This document shows positions 54,669-64,000 of a stretch of 64,000 nt of DNA, piece after piece. Made by a program: the position numbers and the translations under genes. This stretch comes from Halopseudomonas bauzanensis (GTDB lineage Bacteria; Pseudomonadota; Gammaproteobacteria; Pseudomonadales; Pseudomonadaceae). Every line of letters begins with the position of its first letter. Within the stretch, counting starts at the first letter, position 1. The notes below the pieces were generated by a model. That model saw nothing but the letters and a program-made list of their open reading frames with translations. It made no database searches and was not told the DNA's origin. The stretch spans positions 1,128,278 through 1,192,277 of the forward strand of contig NZ_FOUA01000001.1 in the NCBI RefSeq assembly GCF_900114735.1, written 5' to 3'.

Positions 54669-55748
54669 TCATCGGCCAGCCACCGCCAGAACGGCGTGCA
54701 GGGCCTGCTTATCGAAATCCGCGGTAACCACCGCCTCGCCCAGACGCTTGAGCAGCACCAGGCGCAATTGCCCATCCAGCACTTTCTTGTCCACGGCCAT
54801 GAGACGCGTGAAGTCCTCTGCACGCATATCGGCCGGCGGCGCGACCGGTAGCCCGGCGGCAGCAATCAGCTCAATGCAGCGCAGCTCTTCATCTGCAGCC
54901 AGCCAGCCGAGCCTGCGCGACAGCTGCAACGCCATGACCATGCCCGCGCCAACCGCTTCGCCGTGCAGCCAGGCCCCGTAACCCTGGTGAGCTTCGATCG
55001 CATGACCAAAAGTATGTCCCAGGTTGAGAATGGCCCGGATACCGCCTTCGCGCTCATCCGCCGCCACCACCTCTGCCTTGATCGCGCAGGAGCGGGCAAT
55101 CGCTTCGGTCACCAATTGCGGATCCAGGGTGCGCAGGGCCGGCATGTTCTGCTCCAGCCAGTCGAGGAAGGCGCTGTCGCGAATCAGGCCGTACTTGATA
55201 ATCTCCGCCAGCCCGGCACTGATCTCACGTTCCGGCAAGGTGCGCAGACTGTCGGTATCGATAAGCACCGCCTTTGGCTGATAGAAGGCGCCGATCATGT
55301 TCTTGCCGGCCGGGTGATTGATACCGGTCTTGCCACCCACCGAGGAGTCCACCTGGGACAGCAGGGTGGTGGGGATCTGGATAAAGTCCACGCCGCGCTG
55401 ATAGCAGGCGGCAGCAAAGCCTGTCATATCGCCGATTACCCCACCCCCCAGCGCAATGAGCGTGGTACGGCGGTCGTGCCGGGCAGCGAGCAGAGCGTCG
55501 AAGATCTGTTGCAGGGTCGCCCAGTTCTTGAAGGCTTCGCCGGTTGGCAGCACCACCGGTAGTACTGCGTAATCGACCAGAGTGCGGGTCAGGCGTTCGA
55601 GATACAGCGGAGCGACGGTGTCATCGGTGACGATACAGACCTGGCGGCCAGCAATATGCGGAGCCAGCAGCTCTACGCGATCAAGCAGGCCACTACCGAT
55701 ATGAATGGGGTAACTACGATCATCGAGATTAACGGTCAATTGCTGCAT
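54669..55748 (-). CDS. aroB: 3-dehydroquinate synthase AroB
   Basis: Converts DAHP to 3-dehydroquinate, second step of the shikimate pathway; NAD and divalent metal dependent. 359 residues from [27 protein letters not shown] (NAD region), [19 protein letters not shown] and the metal-ligand context [11 protein letters not shown] are present. It follows aroK with a 123-base gap and is followed by the damX-like gene, the common gammaproteobacterial order. Confidence 0.97.
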   Translation of the reverse strand: MQQLTVNLDDRSYPIHIGSGLLDRVELLAPHIAGRQVCIVTDDTVAPLYLERLTRTLVDYAVLPVVLPTGEAFKNWATLQQIFDALLAARHDRRTTLIALGGGVIGDMTGFAAACYQRGVDFIQIPTTLLSQVDSSVGGKTGINHPAGKNMIGAFYQPKAVLIDTDSLRTLPEREISAGLAEIIKYGLIRDSAFLDWLEQNMPALRTLDPQLVTEAIARSCAIKAEVVAADEREGGIRAILNLGHTFGHAIEAHQGYGAWLHGEAVGAGMVMALQLSRRLGWLAADEELRCIELIAAAGLPVAPPADMRAEDFTRLMAVDKKVLDGQLRLVLLKRLGEAVVTADFDKQALHAVLAVAGR

Positions 55749-55871
55749 GAAACTCCCCATAGGATCGGTTGCCCTGAAACCCGCAAGGATACATCAGTCC
55801 CGATATCTGCGCATGCAGCCTTCAATGAGAAGCAGTTATCATCAACGCGGGGATGACTAGAGCTGTTGGTA

Positions 55872-56390
55872 CTACTCCGGCTCCTGCTCCAACTGCGTCA
55901 TGATCGTGTTGACCACCACCTTGGGACCGCGCTGATCGGTATCGATGGTGAGATGGGCGATTTCCCGGTACAACGGATCACGACGGGCCATCAGTTCGCG
56001 CAAGACCTTTTCCGGGTCAGCGGTTTGCAGCAGTGGTCGCTGGCGATCCTTGCTGGTGCGTTGCAATTGCTGATCAACGCTGGTGCGTAGATAGACCACC
56101 AAACCATTGGCCGCCAGTGCCAAGCGATTGGCCTCGCGCATGACAACACCACCACCAGTGGCAAGAACGATACCTCGCTCCTGCACCAACTCGGCGATCA
56201 TGGCTTCTTCACGCTGGCGGAATCCCTCTTCCCCTTCCACATCGAAGATCCAGGGAATATCGGCGCCGGTTCTGGCCTCGATTTCCCGGTCCGAATCCTT
56301 GAAGGGATACCTGAGCTCTTTGGCGAGCAGGCGCCCGATGGTACTTTTTCCTGCCCCCATCGGGCCTACGAGGAAGACGTTACGCAACAC
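55872..56390 (-). CDS. aroK: Shikimate kinase AroK
   Basis: Phosphorylates shikimate at O3. 172 residues. P-loop [16 protein letters not shown] at the N-terminus, shikimate-binding DSDREIE and GGGVV motifs, lid Arg in DRQRPLL. The start is GTG, two bases after the pilQ stop, so translation is very likely coupled to pilQ. The pilMNOPQ-aroK-aroB order is conserved in Pseudomonas. Confidence 0.97.
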   Translation of the reverse strand: MLRNVFLVGPMGAGKSTIGRLLAKELRYPFKDSDREIEARTGADIPWIFDVEGEEGFRQREEAMIAELVQERGIVLATGGGVVMREANRLALAANGLVVYLRTSVDQQLQRTSKDRQRPLLQTADPEKVLRELMARRDPLYREIAHLTIDTDQRGPKVVVNTIMTQLEQEPE

Positions 56391-56392
56391 TG

Positions 56393-58606
56393 TTACCTGG
56401 CAAGACTGATAGCTCCATTGTTGATAATGCGCGGAGTCAGGAATACCAGCAGTTCGGTTTTGCTTTCGTAACTCACGTCACGCCGGAAGGCTCTGCCGAT
56501 AACTGGAAGGTCTCCGAGGAAGGGCACCTTCTCCTGACTCTTCTGCGATTCACTGGAGAATACACCACCGATGACGATGGTTTCACCATCAGCCACCAGA
56601 ATCTTGGCATTGACTTCGTTCTTGCGGATGGTCGGCACACCATTTACATCCCTGGTGAAGTCGGGCTCATCCTTGGTCACGATGACTTCCATGATCACCT
56701 GGTTGTCCGGCGTGATCTGCGGCGTTACCTCCAGGGACAGCACCGCTTCGGCAAAGGCCGTAGTGGTGGCGCCGCTGGAACTGGCCTCCTGATAGGGGAT
56801 CTCCGAGCCCTTGAGGATCTTGGCGGTTTCCTTGTCAGAGGTAACTACCTTGGGCTGGGAAATAATCTCGCCATTACCAGTGCTTTCCATGGCCGACAAT
56901 TGCAAATCGAGAATGGTGTTGTCGGTGATGAAGCCGATACCGATACCCGAGGTAGCACCCAACACGCCCATATCGACGAAGGGAGTATTCAGCGGGATTT
57001 CCGGAATACCGATGAAACCGGCAGTGTTTCGCGAAACTTCCTGGGTGCTGCCATCGGGATTGGTTACCGTGACAGGATAGGGATCGTCAGTAACATCGAT
57101 ATTGCCATCCTTACCATAGGCATTGAACCGGCTACCCAGATTCACGTTACCACCCCAACGCACACCCAGCGCCTTGTCGAAGCCGACGTTGGCCTCGACG
57201 ATGCGCGCCTCAATCATCACCTGACGTACCGGAATATCCAGTTGGGTCACGATGCGGCGCAGCTCATCCAGCTTGGCCTGGGTTTCCAGGGCGATGATGC
57301 TGTTGGTACGATCATCTACCGTGATCGAACCACGCTGTTCACCCTCTCCAGCGGTGACGGAAGCGAACAAGGTGGCAATATCCGATGCCTTGGCGTAGTT
57401 GACCTGAATCAGCTCACGGCGCAGCGGCGCCAGTTCGGCGATCTGCTTCTGCGACTCCAGTTCCTGACGCTCGCGGGCAGCAATTTCTTCGGCCGGCGCG
57501 ACCAGCAGAACGTTGCCGATCTGCCGCTTGTCCAGGCCCTTGGTCTTCAATACCAGGTCCAGCGCCTGATCCCAGGGCACATTCTGCAGTCGCAGGGTGA
57601 TGCTGCCCTGAACGGTATCACTGGCCACCAGATTGAGATCGGTGAAATCGGCGATCAGCTGCAATACCGAGCGCACTTCGATGTCCTGGAAGTTGAGCGA
57701 CAGTTTTTCGCCAGTATAGGAGAAAGCATCGGCGCGGCGCTGCTCGACCTCGGTCTGGCTCAGGGGCTTGAAGCTGACAATCAGCCGACTGTCAGCCTGA
57801 TAGACCAGGTGCTCATAGAAACCAGTGGGCTCGATGGAAATGGTGGTGTCCTTGCCGGAGGCGCTGGCATTGACGAAATTGACCGGGGTGGCGAAGTCCT
57901 TCACATCCAAGCGTACCCGCAGCTCATCGGGCAGGCTGGTATTGGGGAAGTTCAACCGTACGCGACCGCCCTGCTCCTGCACATCGACGCGGATCGACGG
58001 ATCGGACAGATCAACGATGACGTTACCCTCACCCTGCTCGCCACGCTGGAAGTCCAGGCTGCGAATAGCCGGCCCACTGGTCGCCGCCGCAGGACTGCTC
58101 ACCGCTGCCTGCTCATTGCTCCGCCAATTGCTGTTACCGGCCTGGGCCGGAGCGGCGGCCGGCGTGGCCCCCGCAGCATAGCCGGGCGCCTTGTCAGCGC
58201 CGACCAGAATATACAGATCGTTGCCATCGACCCGGGTGGTATAGGGTGCCAGATCTGCCAGGTTGATGATCAGGCGGGTGCGGTCGTTGGCTTCCACTAC
58301 GGTCAGGCTGCGGGCATTGCCCAGCCCGAGTTCCCGCGAACGCTCGCCCAGCTTGTTCTTGACACCCGGCAAGTCGATGGCAATCCGGGCAGGCTGGTCG
58401 ATGGTATAGCCTTTGGGTGCGGCCGCCACCGGCTCGTCGAAGGACAGTTTGAGTTCCACCCGTTCCCCAGGCAGCGAGGCCACATCGAGACGTTCAAGGT
58501 CGGCCGCAAGCGCCAGCGGACTGAGCAGCGCAAGCACGGCTGCGAATGAAAACTTCCTGGTTAGAGGCATTTGATTGCGTTCCACGCGTGACTGTTTACA
58601 GTTCAT
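56393..58606 (-). CDS. pilQ: Type IV pilus secretin PilQ
   Basis: 737 residues, outer-membrane channel through which the pilus is extruded and retracted. Signal peptide (ending about residue 35, LALA-ADL), two AMIN domains (about 40-130 and 180-275) that bind peptidoglycan, STN and secretin N domains (about 300-500), and the C-terminal secretin barrel ([14 protein letters not shown]). The upstream ATG is chosen because a GGGAGAG site precedes it; an internal ATG at residue 13 is a weaker option. It follows pilP by 21 bases. Confidence 0.96.
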   Translation of the reverse strand: MNCKQSRVERNQMPLTRKFSFAAVLALLSPLALAADLERLDVASLPGERVELKLSFDEPVAAAPKGYTIDQPARIAIDLPGVKNKLGERSRELGLGNARSLTVVEANDRTRLIINLADLAPYTTRVDGNDLYILVGADKAPGYAAGATPAAAPAQAGNSNWRSNEQAAVSSPAAATSGPAIRSLDFQRGEQGEGNVIVDLSDPSIRVDVQEQGGRVRLNFPNTSLPDELRVRLDVKDFATPVNFVNASASGKDTTISIEPTGFYEHLVYQADSRLIVSFKPLSQTEVEQRRADAFSYTGEKLSLNFQDIEVRSVLQLIADFTDLNLVASDTVQGSITLRLQNVPWDQALDLVLKTKGLDKRQIGNVLLVAPAEEIAARERQELESQKQIAELAPLRRELIQVNYAKASDIATLFASVTAGEGEQRGSITVDDRTNSIIALETQAKLDELRRIVTQLDIPVRQVMIEARIVEANVGFDKALGVRWGGNVNLGSRFNAYGKDGNIDVTDDPYPVTVTNPDGSTQEVSRNTAGFIGIPEIPLNTPFVDMGVLGATSGIGIGFITDNTILDLQLSAMESTGNGEIISQPKVVTSDKETAKILKGSEIPYQEASSSGATTTAFAEAVLSLEVTPQITPDNQVIMEVIVTKDEPDFTRDVNGVPTIRKNEVNAKILVADGETIVIGGVFSSESQKSQEKVPFLGDLPVIGRAFRRDVSYESKTELLVFLTPRIINNGAISLAR

Positions 58607-58627
58607 GTTATCTCTCCCTGGTTGACC

Positions 58628-59158
58628 TTATCCGCGCTCAGGCAAGCTGAGTGTGCGCGGCCGCTCCAACCAACCACCTTCCCCATCCGGTACTATCTCG
58701 ACCACATCGACACGACCTTCCTCGATGCTGGTAACCCGGCCGTGGTTACGGCCCAGATAATCACCGACCTTGACCCTGTGAACGCTTCCCGCGCCACGAA
58801 TGAGTGCCTGCATGCCCTGGTTGTTGCTGAGCACGCCGACCATCTCGAACCCCTCGATATTGAAACCTTCGAGGAACTGCCGGACCCGGTTCTCGTCCGG
58901 CTTGATGTCCTGCGAGCCCTTCTGCCGTTGCGTCAGGTCAATACGCACCGGAGGCTGGAAGGGACTGCGCAGGGAGGAGGCACTGTAGGTGAAGGCTTCA
59001 TAGGGCTTGAACCGGGGCAATGGCTCGATCTTGCCCGCCGGACGCGCCCGGGTCTCTTCCATGAAGACCTGCAAATCACTGAAGTCATTGCCGCCACAGC
59101 CGCCGAGCAGCAACGCGCCGAGGATGGCCAGACCGGAAACCGGCTTGAACAGGCTCAT
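58628..59158 (-). CDS. pilP: Type IV pilus inner-membrane lipoprotein PilP
   Basis: 176 residues. Lipoprotein signal with LLGGCGG (Cys21). It has a disordered linker and a C-terminal beta-sandwich (LRSPFQPPVRID onward) that contacts the PilQ N0 domain, linking PilNO to the secretin. It overlaps pilO by four bases. Confidence 0.96.
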   Translation of the reverse strand: MSLFKPVSGLAILGALLLGGCGGNDFSDLQVFMEETRARPAGKIEPLPRFKPYEAFTYSASSLRSPFQPPVRIDLTQRQKGSQDIKPDENRVRQFLEGFNIEGFEMVGVLSNNQGMQALIRGAGSVHRVKVGDYLGRNHGRVTSIEEGRVDVVEIVPDGEGGWLERPRTLSLPERG

Positions 59159-59784
59159 GGCTGACCTCCCGCATCCGTATCATGATAGCGGTAGGTCTTG
59201 GCCAGGATATTCATCTTCAACAGATCGGGGTTGCCCTCGCTGACCGGTGCGATATCGAAGTCATGCAGGGTCACGATACGCGGCAAGCCGGCGACGCTAC
59301 TGACGAAGGTGGCGATATCATGGTAATTGCCCTGCACCACGATACTGATCGGCAGTTCGATATAGAACTGCTGGGCCACTTCCGGCTGCAGGGTGATGGA
59401 TTCGAACTCAAGGCCACTGTTCAGGCCCATCTGCGTGATGTCTTCCAGCAGACCGGGCACCTCGGTGTCGCTAGGCAACTGCTTGAGCAGAGTGCCGAAA
59501 CGCTCCTCTATTTCGACCAGTTGTTCCTTGTAGGCTTCCAGGTTGGCGGCCTTGAACGACTTTCCGGCGAATTCGTTACGCAACTTCACTTCTTCGCTCT
59601 CGGTACGCTCCAGATTGGTCTGCAGGTCCTTGAGATGGAAGTGGTAGCCGAGAAACAGCAGCACCGCGAATACCAGTGCGCCGACGATCACCTTCAACGC
59701 ACCGGGCCAGGAGCCCATATTGTTGAAGTCGAGGTCATTGATGTCGACCTTCTTCAGACTTTCCATGGATTGAGCAAAACTCAT
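59155..59784 (-). CDS. pilO: Type IV pilus alignment protein PilO
   Basis: 209 residues: short cytosolic N-terminus, one TM helix (about 30-50, VIVGALVFAVLLFLGYHF), coiled coil (about 55-100) and a ferredoxin-like periplasmic domain. It pairs with PilN. ATGA overlaps with both pilN and pilP indicate coupled translation. Confidence 0.96.
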   Translation of the reverse strand: MSFAQSMESLKKVDINDLDFNNMGSWPGALKVIVGALVFAVLLFLGYHFHLKDLQTNLERTESEEVKLRNEFAGKSFKAANLEAYKEQLVEIEERFGTLLKQLPSDTEVPGLLEDITQMGLNSGLEFESITLQPEVAQQFYIELPISIVVQGNYHDIATFVSSVAGLPRIVTLHDFDIAPVSEGNPDLLKMNILAKTYRYHDTDAGGQP

Positions 59785-60358
59785 TGCTGCTGTTCTCCCT
59801 CAGCGGCTGGCGCACCCGGCTCGGTCTGGCGGACCGACATCTCGAATACGTTGGCCTGATCCAATGCTCCCTGGGTGACCGCCTTCACGGCGGTCAGGTT
59901 CGGCGTAGTCAGCCAGTCGGAGGCATCCATCTGTCGCATAAGATTGGACACCCGGCTGTTCGACTCCGCTCCACCCTTGATGCCGATCACCGCTCCCTTC
60001 ATGTTGACCGAGGTGAAGTACACGCCATCCGGCAGCGTGCGAGCCATTTCGTCGAACACACGCACGATGATCGGACGATTGCCCTGCAGGTCCTGGATGA
60101 TCTTCATCCGGTCCAGCAGTTGCGTGCGTCGAGCCTGCAGTTGTTCGATTTCCTTGATACGCCCGTCCAGCAGGCTGATTTCCTTGCGCAGGAAGTCATT
60201 GCGAGCATTCTGCTGATCGATCTTGCCGTTCAGGTTGCGGTCGCCGAGAAAGACCAGCAGACCGGCAAACAGTACGATAAGCACCAGAATGCTGATGAAT
60301 TGTTTCTTGCGCTCTTCCCTGAGCTGCTCGCGCCAGGGCAACAGGTTAATGCGAGCCA

Positions 60359-60359
<1 letters not shown>
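59781..60359 (-). CDS. pilN: Type IV pilus alignment protein PilN
   Basis: 192 residues. The N-terminus INLLPWREQLREERKK is the conserved motif that inserts into the PilM groove; one TM helix (about 23-42), coiled coil and periplasmic domain follow. It shares one base with pilM (TGATG). Confidence 0.96.
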
Positions 60360-61450
<1,091 letters not shown>

Positions 61451-61475
61451 TTACGGGCGGTTTATGTTTTACCGC

Positions 61476-61504
61476 ATTAAATAACAGTCCTTGTCCCAGC
61501 GCAA
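61476..61504 (-). promoter_or_regulatory. Candidate pilM operon promoter
   Basis: On the minus strand TTGCGC (61499-61504) and TTTAAT (61476-61481) are spaced 17 bp, 53 bases before the pilM GTG. Confidence 0.5.
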
Positions 61505-61529
61505 ATGGCTAAACGGAAAATAATTCGCT

Positions 61530-61535
61530 TATAAT
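61530..61535 (+). promoter_or_regulatory. Candidate ponA promoter -10
   Basis: Perfect TATAAT, 74 bases before the ponA ATG, divergent from the pilM promoter. The best -35 (TGGCTA, 61506-61511, spacing 18) is weak. Confidence 0.45.
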
Positions 61536-61608
61536 GCGGACTGTTAACCCGTTCTCAACACCATCTCATATCAACCGTTTCATTTGACAGGGAAATGCTC
61601 AATCCCTC

Positions 61609-64000
61609 ATGCGTTTTATAATTTTTCTCTTCTGGTTGCTGGTCGCCGTGGCGAGCGCACCGCTACTGGTCATCAGCGGGGTCGCCCTGTATCTCAGCCC
61701 GACATTACCAGACGTAGATACACTGCGTGATGTCAAATTGCAAACCCCTTTGCGCATTTACAGCGCAGATCACAAACTGATCGCCGAATTTGGCGAGATG
61801 CGCCGCTTGCCGATCAGTTTCGAGCAGATTCCCCAAGAATTTATCGACGCCATTCTGGCCGCCGAGGATGACAACTTCCTCAACCATCATGGGGTAGATC
61901 CCATGAGTCTGCTGCGGGCCACTTCCGAACTGCTGAGCACCGGGCAGATTCAGACGGGCGGTAGCACTATTACCATGCAGGTGGCGAAGAACTATTTCCT
62001 CAGCAGCGACCGGGTGTTCTCACGCAAGTTGAACGAGATTCTGCTGGCGTTGCAGATCGAACGCAACCTCAGCAAGCAAGAGATCTTCGAGCTGTACGTG
62101 AACAAGATCTACCTGGGCAACCGCGCCTATGGTATCGAGGCGGCCGCCCACGTCTACTATGGCAAGCCCATCGCCGAGCTGCCGCTGGCGCAACTGGCGA
62201 TGATCGCCGGGCTGCCCAAGGCGCCCTCCGCATACAATCCGGTCGCCAATCCTGAGCGGGCCCGGATTCGTCGCGACTGGATCCTGCAGCGCATGCTGCT
62301 TCTGGGCAGCATCGACCAGGCCGCCTATGACGAGGCCGTCGCCTCGCCCATCATCGCCCGCAACCATGGCGCCAACCCAGAGATGGAAGCGCCATATGTC
62401 GCCGAGATGGCGCGGCTGGAGATGCTCGAGCGGTTCGGCACTGCGGCCTACATCGACGGCTACCATGTCTATACCTCGGTCGACAGTCGCTTGCAGACGC
62501 TGGCCAACCAATCCCTGCGCGCCGGCCTGATGACCTATGATCAGCGCCATGGCTACCGCGGCCCGGAAGCCCGCCACCCGGATGCCACTCCCGAACAACT
62601 GATCGACCTGCTCAAGCCCCACCGCAGCATGGGCGGGCTGCGTCCGGCCATCGTTAGCGACGTGGGCGCGGATACCGTCAGCATCCTGCTGCGTAACGGT
62701 GACAGCGGCACCGTCGCCTGGGAAGCCATGCGCTGGGCCCGTCCTTACCTGAGCGCCAACAGCATGGGACCGAACCCGAGCAAACCGGCCGATGTGTTGC
62801 AGCGCGGCGACCTTATTCGGGTACAGCCGGCCGAGCAGGACGGTCAGTACAAACTGGCGCAGATACCCCAGGCACAGAGCGCCCTGGTGGTGCTCTCGCC
62901 GGAAACCGGTGCCATTCAGGCGCTGACCGGCGGCTTTTCCTTCGTGCAGAGCAATTACAACCGCGTAACCCAGGCGCGCCGCCAGCCGGGCTCTTCGTTC
63001 AAGCCGTTCCTCTACAGCGCGGCGCTGGACCATGGCTATACTCCCGCCAGCCTGGTCAATGACGCCCCGCTGGTCTTCAATGATGGCAATCAGCGCGACG
63101 ATTGGCGGCCCCGCAATTCCAGCGGCGACTTCCTCGGCCCGATCCGCCTGCGCGAAGCCTTCTACCGCTCGCGCAATCTGGTTTCAATTCGCCTGATGCA
63201 AGACATCGGCGTGGACCAGTCGCTGACCTATATGGAGCGCTTCGGTTTCAGCCGCGAAGAACTGCCGCGCAACCTGTCCGCCTCGCTGGGCACCCCGGAA
63301 CTCACGCCGCTGCAGATTGCCACCGGCTATGCCGTCTTCGCCAATGGCGGTCATGCAGTCCGGCCCTGGCTGATCGAGCGTATTGAAAGTGCCGAACATC
63401 AGGTAATCGACTTTGCCCGTCCGGCAGTTATCCCCCGGGCGGTGGATTCCGAACAGCAGCGCATTGATGCCTATATCGGTTTGACGCCAGGTGAAGTACC
63501 GCCCGAGGCTCGCGTGGCCGAACAGGTAATCGATCCGCGCACCACCTATCAGCTCACCAGCATGCTCAAGGACGTGATCAACCGCGGCACAGGCTCCCGC
63601 GCCCGTTCGCTGCAGCGCAGCGACCTGGGTGGCAAGACCGGCACCACCAATGAGCAGAAGGATGGCTGGTTCGCCGGCTTCAATGGCGATCATGTAGCCA
63701 CTGTCTGGGTCGGTTTTGATCAGCCCTCGACCCTGGGTCGGCGCGAATACGGCGGCACCACTGCACTGCCCATCTGGATGGAATTCATGGCCGGCGCCCT
63801 GGAAGGCCAGCCCGAGCATGATCTGGAGCAACCCGAAGGCCTGGTCGTCACCCGGGTCGACCCGCTGACCGGGCGTAGCGCCCGGCCCGGCACCCCAGGC
63901 GCCTACCTGGAAATATTCAAGGAAGAAGATGTCCCGCCGCCAGCCAGTGAGCTGGACTCCGGTGGCTACAGCAGCGATGGTGGCATCACCCCGTTGGAAC
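61609..64000 (+). CDS. ponA: Penicillin-binding protein 1A PonA (3' end missing)
   Basis: Bifunctional class A PBP polymerising and cross-linking peptidoglycan. 797 codons are visible and the frame is open at the window end; by comparison with known PonA (about 820 residues) only some tens of residues are missing. N-terminal membrane anchor (about 5-28), GT51 transglycosylase with catalytic Glu86 (AAEDDNF) and GGSTITMQVAKN, OB-like insert, then transpeptidase with S462-S-F-K465, SRN and K676-T-G motifs. Divergent from pilM, as in P. aeruginosa. Confidence 0.97.
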   Translation, partial: MRFIIFLFWLLVAVASAPLLVISGVALYLSPTLPDVDTLRDVKLQTPLRIYSADHKLIAEFGEMRRLPISFEQIPQEFIDAILAAEDDNFLNHHGVDPMSLLRATSELLSTGQIQTGGSTITMQVAKNYFLSSDRVFSRKLNEILLALQIERNLSKQEIFELYVNKIYLGNRAYGIEAAAHVYYGKPIAELPLAQLAMIAGLPKAPSAYNPVANPERARIRRDWILQRMLLLGSIDQAAYDEAVASPIIARNHGANPEMEAPYVAEMARLEMLERFGTAAYIDGYHVYTSVDSRLQTLANQSLRAGLMTYDQRHGYRGPEARHPDATPEQLIDLLKPHRSMGGLRPAIVSDVGADTVSILLRNGDSGTVAWEAMRWARPYLSANSMGPNPSKPADVLQRGDLIRVQPAEQDGQYKLAQIPQAQSALVVLSPETGAIQALTGGFSFVQSNYNRVTQARRQPGSSFKPFLYSAALDHGYTPASLVNDAPLVFNDGNQRDDWRPRNSSGDFLGPIRLREAFYRSRNLVSIRLMQDIGVDQSLTYMERFGFSREELPRNLSASLGTPELTPLQIATGYAVFANGGHAVRPWLIERIESAEHQVIDFARPAVIPRAVDSEQQRIDAYIGLTPGEVPPEARVAEQVIDPRTTYQLTSMLKDVINRGTGSRARSLQRSDLGGKTGTTNEQKDGWFAGFNGDHVATVWVGFDQPSTLGRREYGGTTALPIWMEFMAGALEGQPEHDLEQPEGLVVTRVDPLTGRSARPGTPGAYLEIFKEEDVPPPASELDSGGYSSDGGITPLE

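Noticed and set aside
55749-55871. Small gene between aroB and aroK
   Set aside because: 123 bases with no frame showing a ribosome site or recognisable similarity.
56900-58549. 549-codon plus-strand frame opposite pilQ
   Set aside because: Antisense shadow of the secretin gene.

Overview
The window is a gene-dense stretch of a gammaproteobacterial chromosome, almost certainly Pseudomonas sensu lato. The evidence is near-full-length similarity of many products (RpoD, GltB, PilM-PilQ, PonA, SurA, DnaG) to Pseudomonas proteins as I remember them, and gene orders typical of Pseudomonas (lptD-surA-pdxA-rsmA-apaG-apaH-glpE-prkA-yeaH-spoVR-cca; pilMNOPQ-aroK-aroB-damX). A marine or halophilic lineage such as Halopseudomonas is my guess, not something the sequence proves. 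I see no phage, plasmid, insertion sequence, CRISPR array or rRNA.

Layout. 1-7290 (+): outer-membrane biogenesis and housekeeping (lptD, cut by the window start; surA, pdxA, rsmA, apaG, apaH, glpE). 7700-12477 (+): the PrkA kinase / YeaH / SpoVR stress module, preceded by a 409-base leader with a possible 30-codon upstream ORF. 12572-16606: cca, the folB-folK pair, plsY and tsaD. 16835-21142 (+): the macromolecular synthesis cluster rpsU-dnaG-rpoD, closed by a strong terminator. 21317-26569: accessory genes (a secreted penicillin/AHL-acylase lipoprotein, a CAT-anticodon tRNA that is probably tRNA-Ile2, a CynX-like MFS transporter, and a divergent TetR regulator/quinone oxidoreductase pair). 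26711-32642 (-): a three-gene RND efflux operon whose pump lacks two canonical proton-relay residues. 32793-43683: an unrecognised membrane protein, a BenE-type symporter, two paralogous acyl-CoA dehydrogenases, the AMPylase SelO and an SLC13/RCK transporter. 43734-52608 (-): metY, hemE, gltD and gltB. 53113-61423 (-): the type IV pilus alignment/secretin operon pilMNOPQ with aroK, aroB and a DamX-like AAA+SPOR protein. From 61609 (+): ponA (PBP1A), running off the window end.

Most notable non-coding feature. Two intergenic regions (between the acyl-CoA dehydrogenases, and between gltD and hemE) each hold a pair of about 105-114-base elements in opposite orientation. Each element is a long outer palindrome (15-31 bp) enclosing two small hairpins with TCCC-type loops joined by a GCTCG linker, so each can fold into a T-shaped three-way junction. 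The stems differ between copies but stay complementary, while loops and linkers are conserved. This covariation indicates that the structure itself is selected or copied. I know of no name for the family.

How the genes work together: most of the window is cell-envelope assembly (LptD/SurA, PlsY, PonA, DamX, pilus secretin), translation and replication core (RsmA, Cca, TsaD, RpsU, DnaG, RpoD) and central nitrogen/sulfur/aromatic metabolism (GltBD, MetY, AroKB). A short accessory block in the middle is built from export, detoxification and lipid-oxidation genes.
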